DNA from: CAZVBV01 sp964509975
Lineage (GTDB): Bacteria; Patescibacteriota; Gracilibacteria; UBA4473
Assembly: GCA_964509975.1 (NCBI GenBank)
Contig: CAZDZO010000001.1
Coordinates: 1 to 64,000 of the forward strand
Direction: 5' to 3'
DNA: 64,000 bases
Position 1 is the stretch's first letter, and each line of letters begins with the position of its first letter. The position numbers were made by a program, and so were the translations under genes. Below the pieces are notes generated by a model. The model saw nothing but the letters and a program-made list of their open reading frames with translations. It was not told the DNA's origin and made no database searches. Positions 15,150 through 24,193 of the stretch are shown in pieces.

Positions 15150-16412
15150 ATGAACATCCACACGCGAACACTCAAAAACGGCCTCCAACTTCAAGCCGTT
15201 GAAATGAAGGGAACCAATGTTATCACTACGTTAATCTTGGTCGGAGCCGGCTCAAGATATGAAGATATGCCGATCGCAGGAATTTCTCACTTTCTCGAGC
15301 ACATGTTCTTCAAAGGCGCCAAAAAATACGATACTCCAAAAGCCGTTGCCGAAGCAGTAGACAGTTTTGGGGGAGAATTCAATGCCTTTACCGGCAAAGA
15401 ATACGCCGGATACTACGTAAAATCAGGACAAGAAAATTTGAAAAAATCGCTCGATGTACTGTCGGACATGATGCTCCACTCGCGGTTCAATCCCGCTGAA
15501 ATCGACCGAGAACGAGGTGTGATTTTGGAAGAAATGGCGATGTATCTCGATGCCCCAATGTATCAAATCAGTTGGGATTTTGAGCAATTAGTATTTGGGG
15601 ATCAGCCCTTGGGTCGTGATCAAATTGGAACCAAGGATTTGATTAATTCAGTCACACAAGAGCAATTCAAACAATATCAAAAAGAGCTTTATGTCCCCGA
15701 GAACACGGTTATTACCGTTGCCGGAGCAGTAGATGAAAAAAGCCTCGACCTCTTGGAACAATATTTCCAATTTGAAGATTTGAAAAAATCACGAGAGCAA
15801 CTTCCTTTTGATACAAAAATTCACACAGAAAAATTCAAAATCCGTGTCAAAAAAACAGAGCAATATCATATTTCTCTCGGGATCAGAGCTCTGAGTGAAG
15901 AAGATGATCGATTCCCAACTTTGAAAGTTCTCTCAACAATTTTGGGAGGAAATATGAGCGCCAGAATGTTTCAAAATGTACGAGAAAAAAAAGGACTGTG
16001 TTACTCCATTCGTACTCAAGTCGATGAATTTACCGATACGGGCTTATTAACCACTCGTGCAGGAGTGAAGCTGGATGACGTCTTGCGAGCGACGCAAGCG
16101 ATTCGTGATGAATACGATGACGTTGTGATGAATGGCGTACTAGAAGAAGAAGTAGCAAAAGCTAAAAATTATTTGTGTGGAAAAATTGATTTGAGCACAG
16201 AGGACACTGAAGAAGTCGCTCATCATTTTGGGAAAGATACATTGCTGTATAAAAAGAAAGAAGATTTCGATGAATGGAAAACGCGCGTTCGTGCGGTAAC
16301 AAAACCTGACGTTGATCTACTTGCAAAGGAACTTCTGAAGCCAGAAAATCTTCGTTTTGCCGGCATCGGACCGAAGATTGATGAAGAAAAGTTGTTGGAG
16401 ATTATTTCGTAG
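15150..16412 (+). CDS. M16-family zinc metallopeptidase (processing-peptidase type)
   Basis: The 420-residue protein belongs to the pitrilysin M16B group. It has the inverted zinc motif HFLEH (about residues 47-51) followed by the second glutamate region RERGVILEEM near residue 125. The second homologous domain begins around residue 215 and includes the GGNMSARMFQNVREKKGLCY segment. Such enzymes degrade small peptides or process precursors, usually as homodimers or with an inactive partner; no partner gene is adjacent. No export signal is visible. The downstream 16433-16498 region is a strong palindrome that may end transcription. Confidence 0.9.
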   Translation: MNIHTRTLKNGLQLQAVEMKGTNVITTLILVGAGSRYEDMPIAGISHFLEHMFFKGAKKYDTPKAVAEAVDSFGGEFNAFTGKEYAGYYVKSGQENLKKSLDVLSDMMLHSRFNPAEIDRERGVILEEMAMYLDAPMYQISWDFEQLVFGDQPLGRDQIGTKDLINSVTQEQFKQYQKELYVPENTVITVAGAVDEKSLDLLEQYFQFEDLKKSREQLPFDTKIHTEKFKIRVKKTEQYHISLGIRALSEEDDRFPTLKVLSTILGGNMSARMFQNVREKKGLCYSIRTQVDEFTDTGLLTTRAGVKLDDVLRATQAIRDEYDDVVMNGVLEEEVAKAKNYLCGKIDLSTEDTEEVAHHFGKDTLLYKKKEDFDEWKTRVRAVTKPDVDLLAKELLKPENLRFAGIGPKIDEEKLLEIIS

Positions 16413-16432
16413 TTCCCTCAAAAAAACAACTC

Positions 16433-16498
16433 CCCCCTAGCCCCCCTCCTTGAGGGAGGAAGTTCCGCAAAGCGGAACGGGGGAGGAATTCCCCCGTT
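16433..16498. repeat. GC-rich palindromic intergenic repeat, possible terminator
   Basis: A perfect GTTCCGC/GCGGAAC hairpin (16462-16478) with AAA loop is nested between CCTCC and GGAGG arms. It follows the M16 peptidase gene and precedes the next promoter. C- and G-run elements of this sort are common intergenic repeats in such genomes; a similar start is seen at 57811-57832. Confidence 0.55.
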
Positions 16499-16526
16499 TT
16501 AAAAAAGAGGGAGGGCAATCTATCAC

Positions 16527-16555
16527 TTGATTTTATTTACTATCTGTGGTATAAT
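16527..16555 (+). promoter_or_regulatory. Promoter of the MgtC/DUF4010 gene
   Basis: TTGATT, 17 nt, TATAAT, with an extended -10 context (GTGGTATAATTAGGAGAT). The -10 ends 6 nt before the ATG at 16562, so transcription should start at or next to the start codon. The AGGAG just before the ATG belongs to the promoter and would not be in the mRNA. Confidence 0.9.
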
Positions 16556-16561
16556 TAGGAG

Positions 16562-17833
16562 ATGGACGTACTTTTATTTCCAACCGGCCAAATTGCTTCA
16601 ATTATTGTGGCATCTCTTATGGGAGCCTTCCTTGGTCTTTGGAGGGAAATGCAAGACCAAAAAAAACATCGTGACAGTTTCATGGGACTACGAACAATGA
16701 CATTGCTCTGTTTACTCGGAGCCCTTTCGACAATTTTTCCACAATTCCCGGCTCTGCCATTAATTCTTTTTGGAGCCATCACGGCACTTGTTGTTATCGG
16801 TCATGCTCACGGAAATTTTGTGATGCAGCGAATTGGAATGACCAGTGAACTCACAGCTCTACTCACCTTCTTCATAGGAGTCTTGGTAGGGTTTGAACAG
16901 CAGATATTGGCGCTTCTTTTGACTGTGTTTTTGGGAGGGATTAATGCGTTTCGTGACGTACTTCATAAATTTGCAAAAACACTCGAACCTCAAGAATGGA
17001 TTGGCCTTTTGCAGTTAGTTGCTCTTTCTGGTGTAGTCTTGCCATTTTTGCCGCGCGAAGCAATTGATCCATGGGGCGTCTTTGTACCTTTCCATGTCTG
17101 GCTACTCGTCATGTTGATATCTGGAATTGGATTTGTGGGATATTTTCTCATTAAATATCTTGGTGCACGTGGAGGCATTCCGTTGACAGGATTTTTGGGG
17201 GGATTGGTATCGAGCACTGCCGTGACAATCTCTATGGCGACACGATCTAAAGAAACAAATCTTCCTCGAATTTTTACTGGAGGAATTCTGGTGGCTTTAG
17301 CCACAATGCAGTTTCGTGTAGTCCTTGAAATTTTATTGTTAGGACCAAAGGAGATTTTCTCCTTTCTCTTTATTCCAATTACAATGTCCGTAGTGAGTTC
17401 TCTCTTTGCTGTATATTTCTTTGTAAAATCAAAAAGCAAAAAAACATCTTTTTTTAAAAAACCAGAACGCGTAAAACTGGAAAATCCTTTTGAGATTATT
17501 CCCGCATTAAAATTTGGATTTATATTTTTAGTAGTCCTTTTTGCACTCGCTTTGGGAAAACGATACTTCGGAGATTCTGGGGTTTACGTTGCAGCATTTT
17601 TGTCTGGAGTAGTTGATATTGATGCGATTGTGCTTTCCTCTTTAGAGTCCATAAAACTCGGCGAACTAAGTAATCAAGTCGCTTATAACGCCATCGCAAT
17701 TGCTCTTTTTACCAACACACTTGTGAAGGTGGGATATGTAGGAATCATGGGATCAAAAAGCGTCTTCCGAAAAGTTTCACTGGCTACTGTCGCCGTAACA
17801 TTGGTAGGAATCGGAGTTTTCTTATTGACGTAA
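16562..17833 (+). CDS. MgtC/SapB-DUF4010 family membrane protein
   Basis: This 423-residue integral membrane protein has about 11-12 hydrophobic segments. The N-terminal third matches the MgtC/SapB domain (LMGAFLGLWREMQ, then GLRTMTLLCLLGAL); the C-terminal part matches DUF4010, with GGLVSSTAVTISMATRS and GVVDIDAIVLSSL. MgtC domains are linked to magnesium and membrane-potential stress in other bacteria; the DUF4010 partner has no proven function. The gene is monocistronic, with its own leaderless-type promoter. The ileS leader begins near its stop codon. Confidence 0.85.
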   Translation: MDVLLFPTGQIASIIVASLMGAFLGLWREMQDQKKHRDSFMGLRTMTLLCLLGALSTIFPQFPALPLILFGAITALVVIGHAHGNFVMQRIGMTSELTALLTFFIGVLVGFEQQILALLLTVFLGGINAFRDVLHKFAKTLEPQEWIGLLQLVALSGVVLPFLPREAIDPWGVFVPFHVWLLVMLISGIGFVGYFLIKYLGARGGIPLTGFLGGLVSSTAVTISMATRSKETNLPRIFTGGILVALATMQFRVVLEILLLGPKEIFSFLFIPITMSVVSSLFAVYFFVKSKSKKTSFFKKPERVKLENPFEIIPALKFGFIFLVVLFALALGKRYFGDSGVYVAAFLSGVVDIDAIVLSSLESIKLGELSNQVAYNAIAIALFTNTLVKVGYVGIMGSKSVFRKVSLATVAVTLVGIGVFLLT

Positions 17834-17852
17834 AGGGAATTTCGGGTAGTTT
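17825..17852 (+). promoter_or_regulatory. Candidate promoter for the ileS leader
   Basis: TTGACG (17825-17830), 16 nt, TAGTTT (17847-17852). It overlaps the last codons of the preceding gene and would start RNA near 17860, just where the base of the leader stem begins. Confidence 0.4.
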
Positions 17853-17858
17853 TTAAGT

Positions 17859-18068
17859 GTTCTTTTTTGACGTATCTAAATCCTGTTGAACGGCTATCCC
17901 CCGTGATTTCTTCGTCCGAAGAACAGGAGCGCGAAGAACCCTTTTGGGGAAGTAGATCGCGTCGTTTTTGTTTTAACGTTGAACGTTATCAACTAATTAA
18001 GTAACAATTCGAGATGGTACCGTCCCGCCTGTCGGGGCTCTCGTGAAGATTCCCTTCGCTTATTTTTT
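17859..18068 (+). promoter_or_regulatory. T-box-like leader of ileS
   Basis: The key element is at 18010-18043: CGAGA, a 7-nt bulge TGGTACC, GTCCC, loop GCCTGTC, GGGGC, TCTCG. Both flanking helices pair fully (one G-U). This is the T-box antiterminator/antisequestrator form, in which TGGT would contact the ACCA end of uncharged tRNA. Upstream, GTTCTT (17859-17864) pairs with AAGAAC (17933-17938) and CCTGTT with AACAGG, forming a compact stem I. A candidate Ile specifier ATC is at 17896-17898, but its position is not certain. A small hairpin (18043-18059) followed by a T-rich run could be the terminator. The stem I details do not fit the classic long form. Confidence 0.6.
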
Positions 18069-18084
18069 GTTTACAATATCTTGT

Positions 18085-21000
18085 ATGAAAAACATTTTTC
18101 CCTCGTTCGACCCTCAAAAATCAATTGCTGAACACGAAACCGATATTTTGAAGTTTTGGAAAGAAAACCAAATTTTTGAAAAATCTGTTAATCGTCGTGC
18201 CAAGCGCAATGAATTCGTGTTTTTTGATGGGCCTCCGTTTGCAACGGGAACACCGCATTATGGACACATACTAGCGGGAGCAATTAAAGATGTGATTCCA
18301 CGGTACAAAACCATGCAAGGATACCGCGTCAATCGAAAATGGGGATGGGATTGCCACGGAGTTCCGGTGGAATTTCAGGTGGAAAAGGAACACCGCATTG
18401 GTGGAAAACCGGGTATTGAAAAAATGGGAGTTGGGAAGTTTAATGAACTCTGTCGAAGTGTCGTCTTGCGATGTGCTGACCAGTGGGAATCAACCGTTGA
18501 TCGCATGGGACGATTTGTGAATTTCAAAGACGATTACAAAACCATGGATCCCGAATTCATGGAATCGGTCTGGTGGGTTTTTGGGGAATTATGGAAAAAG
18601 GGACTCATTTATGAAGGAGAAAAAGTGGTCTCCTATTCTCCGAAGCTCGGAAGTCCTCTTTCTAATTTTGAAGCAAATTTAAATTATAAAGATATTGATG
18701 ATCCAGCGGTAACAGTAAAGTTTGAGCTAACAGAAGAATCGAAAACATATTTCTTAGCTTGGACGACGACCCCTTGGACGCTGTTATCGAATTTAGCCTT
18801 AGCGGTGAATCCGAAACTCGAATATGTGAAGGTAAAAAACGAAGAATCTGGAGAAAGTTATTGGCTCGGAAAAGGCGTACTTGAAAAATACGGCATCACT
18901 CAAGAGGGAGAATATACGGAATTTTGGAACGAAGTTGAACGACGAAAAGGAAAAGATCTCATCGGAAAATCTTACACGCCACTTTTTCCTTTCTTCGAGA
19001 ATCATGAGAATGCCTTCCAAGTTCTCTCGGCTGATTACGTGTCGGCAGAAGAGGGGACGGGGATCGTTCATCAGGCCCCGAATTTCGGGGAAGACGATGC
19101 CAAGGCCTGTCATGAAAATAACATTGGACTTCTTGAAAATCCGATTGATGAGCATGGATTTTTTAATGACAAAATTACTGAACTCAAGGGAAAATATTTT
19201 CGAGATGATCCGGAAGTAGAAGGTTCCGTGGATGACAATGCAAACAAGTGGGTCCTTGATAATTTGGGGACGAAACTCTTTATGAGAAATCAAATTCGAC
19301 ACTCCTATCCACACTGTTGGAGAACAGATTCTGCATTGATGTATCGAGGAATTAAAACGTGGTTTGTTGATGTGCAGAAAATTAAGAAAACTATTTTAGA
19401 ACAAAACCAAAACATTAATTGGGTGCCAGAACATTTGAAAGATGGTCGATTTGGGAAGATGCTTATTGATGCTCCGGATTGGGCGATTAGTCGAAACAGA
19501 TACTGGGGAACTCCAATTCCTGTGTGGCGATGTGACGCGTGTGGAGATATCGAGGTGATGGGATCGCGCGCAGATCTTGAGAAAAAAATTGATAAAAAAG
19601 TTGAGGATCTCCATAAACATTTTGTTGATGATATGGAGTGGGGATGTGCGAAATGTAAGGGGAAAATGAAACGTATCGAGGAAGTGCTCGACTGTTGGTT
19701 TGAGTCTGGGGCGATGCCGTATGCGAGTCAGCATTATCCGTTTGCGAACAAAGAAAAGGATGTTGAACTTCGAGAAGTAAAAACAACGAAAGACTGGGAA
19801 ACGTATCATGAGCTTGTAAAAACCGAACTTTTTGAAAGACTTCTTCCTTCTCTTGTTTATGACAAAAATTATCCTGATGGAATAAACCCAAAGACCGTTT
19901 CCAAAATCTTGTTTTTGAAAGATGAACCGATTGGAGTTCTTTCCTATGGTCCCGCTGATGCATATAATTCATTGAAAGAATATGCCCCCAAGGATTCTCT
20001 CTTTTTACGATTCATCGCTATCAAGAAAGAGTTTCAAGGCAGAGGATTCGGTCACTCCGCCATAAAAGATTTCAAAAGTTTCGGTTACGAAAATAATTTT
20101 GAAAATTTAATTTTAAATTCTGCTCCTGGTGCCGTAGGGTTTTATGAAAAACATGGATTTGAAAAGGATTTTTGGACAGGACATGCTGAAACAAATCCTG
20201 AAAACACCCCTTTTGGAAAAAAATCTGAAATCGAAAATCTGAAATCGAAAATTGCCGATTTCCCGTCTGCTGACTTCATTGCCGAGGGACTCGATCAAAC
20301 ACGTGGATGGTTCTACACCCTGCATGTTTTGGGATGCGCGTTGTTTGGAAAAAACATCTTCAAGAACGTGATTACCAATGGAATCGTCTTGGCAGAAGAT
20401 GGACAAAAGATGTCCAAGTCCAAGAAGAATTATCCAGATCCAAATATTATTTTTGATAAATACGGAGCGGATGCGATGCGATTTTATATGCTCAATTCTC
20501 CAGTTGTAAGAGGAGAGAATTTCAGGTTCGCCGAGAACGGTGTCGCTGAAGTATTGAAACAAATCATCTTGCCACTGCGTTCGAGTTATCAGTTTTTCTC
20601 GACCTACGCGAACATCGATAATTGGCAACCAACCAAGTTTCTCTTTGTTCGGCACGGGGAAGGCGACCATAATGTCGCTCATATTTATTCTGGAGATGTG
20701 AAGAACAAACATCACCTGACAGAGAAGGGTCGAGCACAAATTACCGAAACCGCGAAACACATTCGAAATTTTGATGTCCTTGTTGCATCTCCTTTCATTC
20801 GAACACAAGAGACCGCTGAGATTCTGAAAAAAGAATGTAAATTTGAAGGCGAAATTATTACTGACGATCGAGTGCGAGAACTCTTTTTTGGAAAACTCGA
20901 AGGCAAGCCCTTCCTTCCAAAAACAGAACGACTCTCAAATAAAGAAACCGAACAACCTGAAGCGGTGGCAAAACGAGTGTCTGAATTCATGTCCGATATG

Positions 21001-22224
21001 GCGCAGAAATATCCAGGAAAAACGATTGCTGTCGCAAGTCACGGAGGTGCTGTTTTGGAAGCGATTGCGATGACCAATCGTGTACCGCACGGGACAGAAG
21101 ATTACTTGCGAGTCTTCCAACCGCCTACGGGAACCGAAACCGTCGTGTTCGCCGAACCCGTTCCTCAGACCGAACTCGATCAATGGATTTTGTCTGAACT
21201 ACAGACCCTCATCGAGCAATACAAAAATCATTTCGATGCCTACGATTTAGAAGGAGCGTTGAAACTGATTCCTGGATTTATTGATAACCTAAACAATTGG
21301 TATTTGCGTCGTTCTCGTCGTCGATTCTGGGCACCTGACATGAGTGAAGAAAAACAATCTGGGTACGAAACGCTTCATCACGTACTCTTCATGGTGTCGA
21401 AAATATTGGCCCCTGTCTGTCCATTTTTCGCGGAAGATTTGTTTCAGAAACTCGCACATGGAGAATCTGTTCACCTTACCTTTTTCCCTTTTGCGAAAAA
21501 AGAATGGCAGAATGAAAAGATTGAAGACAAGATTCGTCTTTCTCGAGAAATCGTAAGTTTGGCCGCTGGAATCAGGGCACGAGCAAAGGTAAAACTCCGA
21601 CAACCGCTTGAGAAATTACAATTCATGACCACGGACAAGGCGAACCTCGATCTTGATATTTTAAAAGAAGAGGCCAATGTAAAAGCAGTGGAACAACTCA
21701 CTTCTGTTGAAGGTTTGGCTGATCGTGTTGTCCGCGTTAATGCCAAAAAAGTTGGCCCACGTCTCGGAAAAAAAGTGCAAGAAATCATTGCGAAAGGAAA
21801 ATCTGGCGACTTTGAACTTTTGAAAAATGGAGATGTGAAAATTGCGGATGAGATTCTTACGGGTGAAGAATTTAGTTTTGGATTCGTTTGTGAAGAAGGG
21901 GTAGAAGCCGAAGCCACCGCTCGAACCGTAGTTATTCTCAATACAGAAATTTCTGAAAATTTGAAGTTGGAGGGATTCTCCCGAGAAGTTATTCGAGCCA
22001 TTCAAGAGCTTCGAAAGAAAAAAGATTTCGATATCGCTGATCGTATTTCGATCCGGTACGCTACCGACTCGATTGCAATAAAAGACGTGTTCAAAACGTT
22101 TGAATCGCTCATTGCTGGAGAAACTTTGGCTGAGGAAATAATTCATGGAGAGGTCAGTGATCCACTCGAAGAGCTCGATGTCGATGGGGAGAAACTGACG
22201 TTGGAGATTGCAGTAGTGGAGTAA
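18085..22224 (+). CDS. ileS: Isoleucyl-tRNA synthetase with inserted GNAT and histidine-phosphatase domains
   Basis: IleRS charges tRNA-Ile. The class I features are present: HYGH (near residue 58), the CP1 editing domain (TTTPWTLLSNLALAV and GTGIVHQAPNFGEDD), the GLDQTRGWFYTL segment and KMSKS (near 775). The protein has 1379 residues; about 340 come from two insertions. Residues about 559-724 hold a GNAT acetyltransferase fold with the acetyl-CoA motif QGRGFG and FYEKHGFEKD. Residues about 851-1025 hold a histidine phosphatase with catalytic RHGE, SPFIRTQETAE and ASHGG, placed between the catalytic core and the anticodon-binding domain. Without them the length (about 1040) is normal. I place the start at 18085 (MKNIFPSFDP) rather than the GTG at 18043, which lies in the T-box helix. 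Confidence 0.93.
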   Translation: MKNIFPSFDPQKSIAEHETDILKFWKENQIFEKSVNRRAKRNEFVFFDGPPFATGTPHYGHILAGAIKDVIPRYKTMQGYRVNRKWGWDCHGVPVEFQVEKEHRIGGKPGIEKMGVGKFNELCRSVVLRCADQWESTVDRMGRFVNFKDDYKTMDPEFMESVWWVFGELWKKGLIYEGEKVVSYSPKLGSPLSNFEANLNYKDIDDPAVTVKFELTEESKTYFLAWTTTPWTLLSNLALAVNPKLEYVKVKNEESGESYWLGKGVLEKYGITQEGEYTEFWNEVERRKGKDLIGKSYTPLFPFFENHENAFQVLSADYVSAEEGTGIVHQAPNFGEDDAKACHENNIGLLENPIDEHGFFNDKITELKGKYFRDDPEVEGSVDDNANKWVLDNLGTKLFMRNQIRHSYPHCWRTDSALMYRGIKTWFVDVQKIKKTILEQNQNINWVPEHLKDGRFGKMLIDAPDWAISRNRYWGTPIPVWRCDACGDIEVMGSRADLEKKIDKKVEDLHKHFVDDMEWGCAKCKGKMKRIEEVLDCWFESGAMPYASQHYPFANKEKDVELREVKTTKDWETYHELVKTELFERLLPSLVYDKNYPDGINPKTVSKILFLKDEPIGVLSYGPADAYNSLKEYAPKDSLFLRFIAIKKEFQGRGFGHSAIKDFKSFGYENNFENLILNSAPGAVGFYEKHGFEKDFWTGHAETNPENTPFGKKSEIENLKSKIADFPSADFIAEGLDQTRGWFYTLHVLGCALFGKNIFKNVITNGIVLAEDGQKMSKSKKNYPDPNIIFDKYGADAMRFYMLNSPVVRGENFRFAENGVAEVLKQIILPLRSSYQFFSTYANIDNWQPTKFLFVRHGEGDHNVAHIYSGDVKNKHHLTEKGRAQITETAKHIRNFDVLVASPFIRTQETAEILKKECKFEGEIITDDRVRELFFGKLEGKPFLPKTERLSNKETEQPEAVAKRVSEFMSDMAQKYPGKTIAVASHGGAVLEAIAMTNRVPHGTEDYLRVFQPPTGTETVVFAEPVPQTELDQWILSELQTLIEQYKNHFDAYDLEGALKLIPGFIDNLNNWYLRRSRRRFWAPDMSEEKQSGYETLHHVLFMVSKILAPVCPFFAEDLFQKLAHGESVHLTFFPFAKKEWQNEKIEDKIRLSREIVSLAAGIRARAKVKLRQPLEKLQFMTTDKANLDLDILKEEANVKAVEQLTSVEGLADRVVRVNAKKVGPRLGKKVQEIIAKGKSGDFELLKNGDVKIADEILTGEEFSFGFVCEEGVEAEATARTVVILNTEISENLKLEGFSREVIRAIQELRKKKDFDIADRISIRYATDSIAIKDVFKTFESLIAGETLAEEIIHGEVSDPLEELDVDGEKLTLEIAVVE

Positions 22225-22229
22225 TAGAC

Positions 22230-22258
22230 TTGATTTTAGCTTTAATTCGTGGTACAAT
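22230..22258 (+). promoter_or_regulatory. Promoter of the small basic-region protein gene
   Basis: TTGATT (22230-22235), 17 nt, TACAAT (22253-22258), with GTGG before the -10 as in other promoters here. Transcription should start near 22265, so the gene's start must be the ATG at 22281 and not the in-frame TTG at 22230, which is the -35 box itself. Confidence 0.8.
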
Positions 22259-22280
22259 CTCCCGATTTATTAGCTTATTC

Positions 22281-22595
22281 ATGGTAGAATTTAAATTCAC
22301 AATCGACGACACTTCGGATGTTGAGGTATCCGAACCAAAGAAAAAACGAAAACGAAAGCGAATTGAACATGTTAAAGTCGAGAGCACAAAAGAAATTGCC
22401 GCACGTATTGCAGAAAAACAAGGAATCCCTTATGGGAGAGCCTTTGAACTCGCCAAAATCCAAAAGCAAAAAGAGATTGCTGATATGACAAAGTCTCGTG
22501 CAGAAAGATTGATTCCTCCAGATGCCTCACCTGAAATAAGGGCTTTTGCCTTGAGCTTGGTTAAAAATAAAACACAAGAAAAACGCGCGAGTTGA
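22281..22595 (+). CDS. Small charged protein, unknown function
   Basis: I do not recognise this 104-residue protein. The N-terminal 18 residues are acidic, followed by a strongly basic run (KKKRKRKR) and a helical region EIAARIAEKQGIPYGRAFELAK that looks like a small helical DNA- or RNA-binding or protein-binding module. It is transcribed from its own promoter. The stop codon directly abuts the purH stop on the other strand (22595/22596), so there is no room for a separate terminator. Confidence 0.65.
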   Translation: MVEFKFTIDDTSDVEVSEPKKKRKRKRIEHVKVESTKEIAARIAEKQGIPYGRAFELAKIQKQKEIADMTKSRAERLIPPDASPEIRAFALSLVKNKTQEKRAS

Positions 22596-24092
22596 TCAGT
22601 GTAAAAACGCCCGCATCTCCGTCAGCACCATCGCCATCCCGAGTTCATCTGTTTTTGCAAACACTTCTGGATCTTTTACCGATCCTCCGGGCTGAATAAT
22701 TGAGCTTATTCCTGCAGCTCCCGCCGCCTCCACGGCGTCCGGAAAGGGAAAGAAAGCATCTGATGCCAAGACCGCATCTTTGGCATGTTGACCTGCTTGA
22801 TCAAGAGCATTTTTCATCGCATCTACACGTGATGTCTGTCCTCCGTTTGCACCAATGAGTGCTCCATCTTTCACAACAACTATTGCATTTGATTTTACGA
22901 TTTTCACTATCCGCCATGCGGTTTCGAGATCATACCATTCATCGTCAGTTGGTTTTTTTGTAGTGGCTACTTTGAGATTTCCGAAGTCGGGATTTACAAT
23001 GTCGGCATCTTGTATCAATGTTCCTCCTCGCACTTTTTTAACGACAATATCGGATGTCCTTTTATCGAAATTCGGAACTTTGAGCACACGTAGATTCTTT
23101 TTTGTTTTCAAAACTTCAAGTGCATCGTCATCGAAATCCGGAGCCAAAACAACTTCGTTAAAGAAGTCGATAATTCCCTCTGCAACCACCTTTGTTACTT
23201 TTCGGTTCAAAGCAATAATGCCTCCAAAAGCAGATACTCGATCTCCCATTTTAAAAGCTTTTTCAAAGGCTTCATCGATATTTTTTCCCATCGCTGCACA
23301 ACACGGAGAAGCGTGTTTGATGATGCAGGCAAATGGTTTTTCGAAACTCATCGCAAGTTCCAATGCGCCGTTTGCGTCTCCAAAGTTGTTATAAGAAAGT
23401 GGTTTTCCGTTAAGAAATTCTGCATGTACTAAGTTCGCTCCTGTTGAAAATGGATCTTCTAAAATCACTGCTTTTTGATGTGGATTTTCTCCATATCGTA
23501 GTGGCATTTTTTCAGAATTTTCATTCCAGAATTTCGCAATGAGAAGATCGTAGTGCGCTGTCATTTCAAATACTTTTGTGGCGAGTAATTTCTTGAATTT
23601 CAACGACACGTTTTCATTTTTAAATTCCTCCAGAACACTATCATAATCTACTGGATCAACCACTGGTAAACAAAATTCATAGTTCTTTGCCGCGGCACGA
23701 ATCATTGATGGTCCTCCGATATCAATCTGTTCTACTTTGTCTTCAAATGATTTGGAATCGTCTTCGTAATTCTTTTTAAACGGGTATAAATTCACTACTA
23801 CTAAATCAATATTTTCGATGTTGTTTTCTTGGCAAAATTTCTGGTGTTCTGTGTTGTTGCGCAAATTCAAAACCCCTCCAAAAACTTGTGGCGTGAGTGT
23901 TTTGATTCGCCCCTCAAGTCCTTCTGGAAATCCAGTGAAATCAGCCACTTCGATGAGGTTTTTAACACCCTCTTTTTTCAACTTCTTGAACGTTCCGCCT
24001 GTAGAAATAATCCGGAAGTCCAATGCCTCCAGTCCTTTTGCAAGCTCAACGATTCCTGTTTTATCCGAAACCGAAATCAAAGCATTTTTCAT
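22596..24092 (-). CDS. purH: Bifunctional AICAR transformylase / IMP cyclohydrolase PurH
   Basis: PurH carries out the last two steps of IMP synthesis. The N-terminal IMP cyclohydrolase domain begins MKNALISVSDKTGIVELAK and contains STGGT and the GGPSMIRAAAKN segment. The C-terminal AICAR transformylase domain has LRYGENPHQKA, IKHASPCCAA (family: KHxNPCG; the Lys-His pair is kept) and the FPDAVEAAGAAG region. At 498 residues it has the normal length. I use the ATG at 24092 because family members begin there; an in-frame ATG lies at 24110. Its own promoter is at 24145-24172. It follows purQS on the same strand. Confidence 0.95.
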   Translation of the reverse strand: MKNALISVSDKTGIVELAKGLEALDFRIISTGGTFKKLKKEGVKNLIEVADFTGFPEGLEGRIKTLTPQVFGGVLNLRNNTEHQKFCQENNIENIDLVVVNLYPFKKNYEDDSKSFEDKVEQIDIGGPSMIRAAAKNYEFCLPVVDPVDYDSVLEEFKNENVSLKFKKLLATKVFEMTAHYDLLIAKFWNENSEKMPLRYGENPHQKAVILEDPFSTGANLVHAEFLNGKPLSYNNFGDANGALELAMSFEKPFACIIKHASPCCAAMGKNIDEAFEKAFKMGDRVSAFGGIIALNRKVTKVVAEGIIDFFNEVVLAPDFDDDALEVLKTKKNLRVLKVPNFDKRTSDIVVKKVRGGTLIQDADIVNPDFGNLKVATTKKPTDDEWYDLETAWRIVKIVKSNAIVVVKDGALIGANGGQTSRVDAMKNALDQAGQHAKDAVLASDAFFPFPDAVEAAGAAGISSIIQPGGSVKDPEVFAKTDELGMAMVLTEMRAFLH

Positions 24093-24106
24093 GTGAGAAA
24101 ATTTTG

Positions 24107-24130
24107 TCATTCCCGCGAAGGCGGGAACCT
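24107..24130. repeat. GTCATTCCCGC-type palindrome in the purH leader
   Basis: TTCCCGC and GCGGGAA pair around a GAAG loop. This GTCATTCCCGC-starting hairpin is a widespread type of intergenic repeat in bacterial genomes. Here it lies inside the predicted purH 5' leader. Confidence 0.6.
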
Positions 24131-24144
24131 AGAACTACACCTAC

Positions 24145-24172
24145 ATTGTAAACATTCCTCCCTTCAAATCAA
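24145..24172 (-). promoter_or_regulatory. Promoter of purH
   Basis: On the minus strand TTGATT (24167-24172), 16 nt, TACAAT (24145-24150). The leader would be about 45 nt. It lets purH be expressed separately from purQS. Confidence 0.65.
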
Positions 24173-24193
24173 CACTGAACTATGTTCTAAGTT

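Noticed and set aside
16556..16561. AGGAG before the MgtC-type gene as ribosome-binding site
   Set aside because: It lies directly against the ATG with no spacing and within 6 nt of the -10 box, so it is probably not transcribed.
18043..18084. GTG at 18043 as ileS start
   Set aside because: The codon is the last base pair of the T-box-like helix, and family alignment begins at the ATG at 18085.
22230..22280. TTG at 22230 as start of the small charged protein
   Set aside because: These bases are the -35 box of its promoter; the RNA would start about 30 nt later.
22596..22598. Recoding of TGA as Gly, as in Gracilibacteria
   Set aside because: Several genes end normally at TGA (purH, the helicase gene, the small protein at 22281) and no gene needs read-through of TGA.
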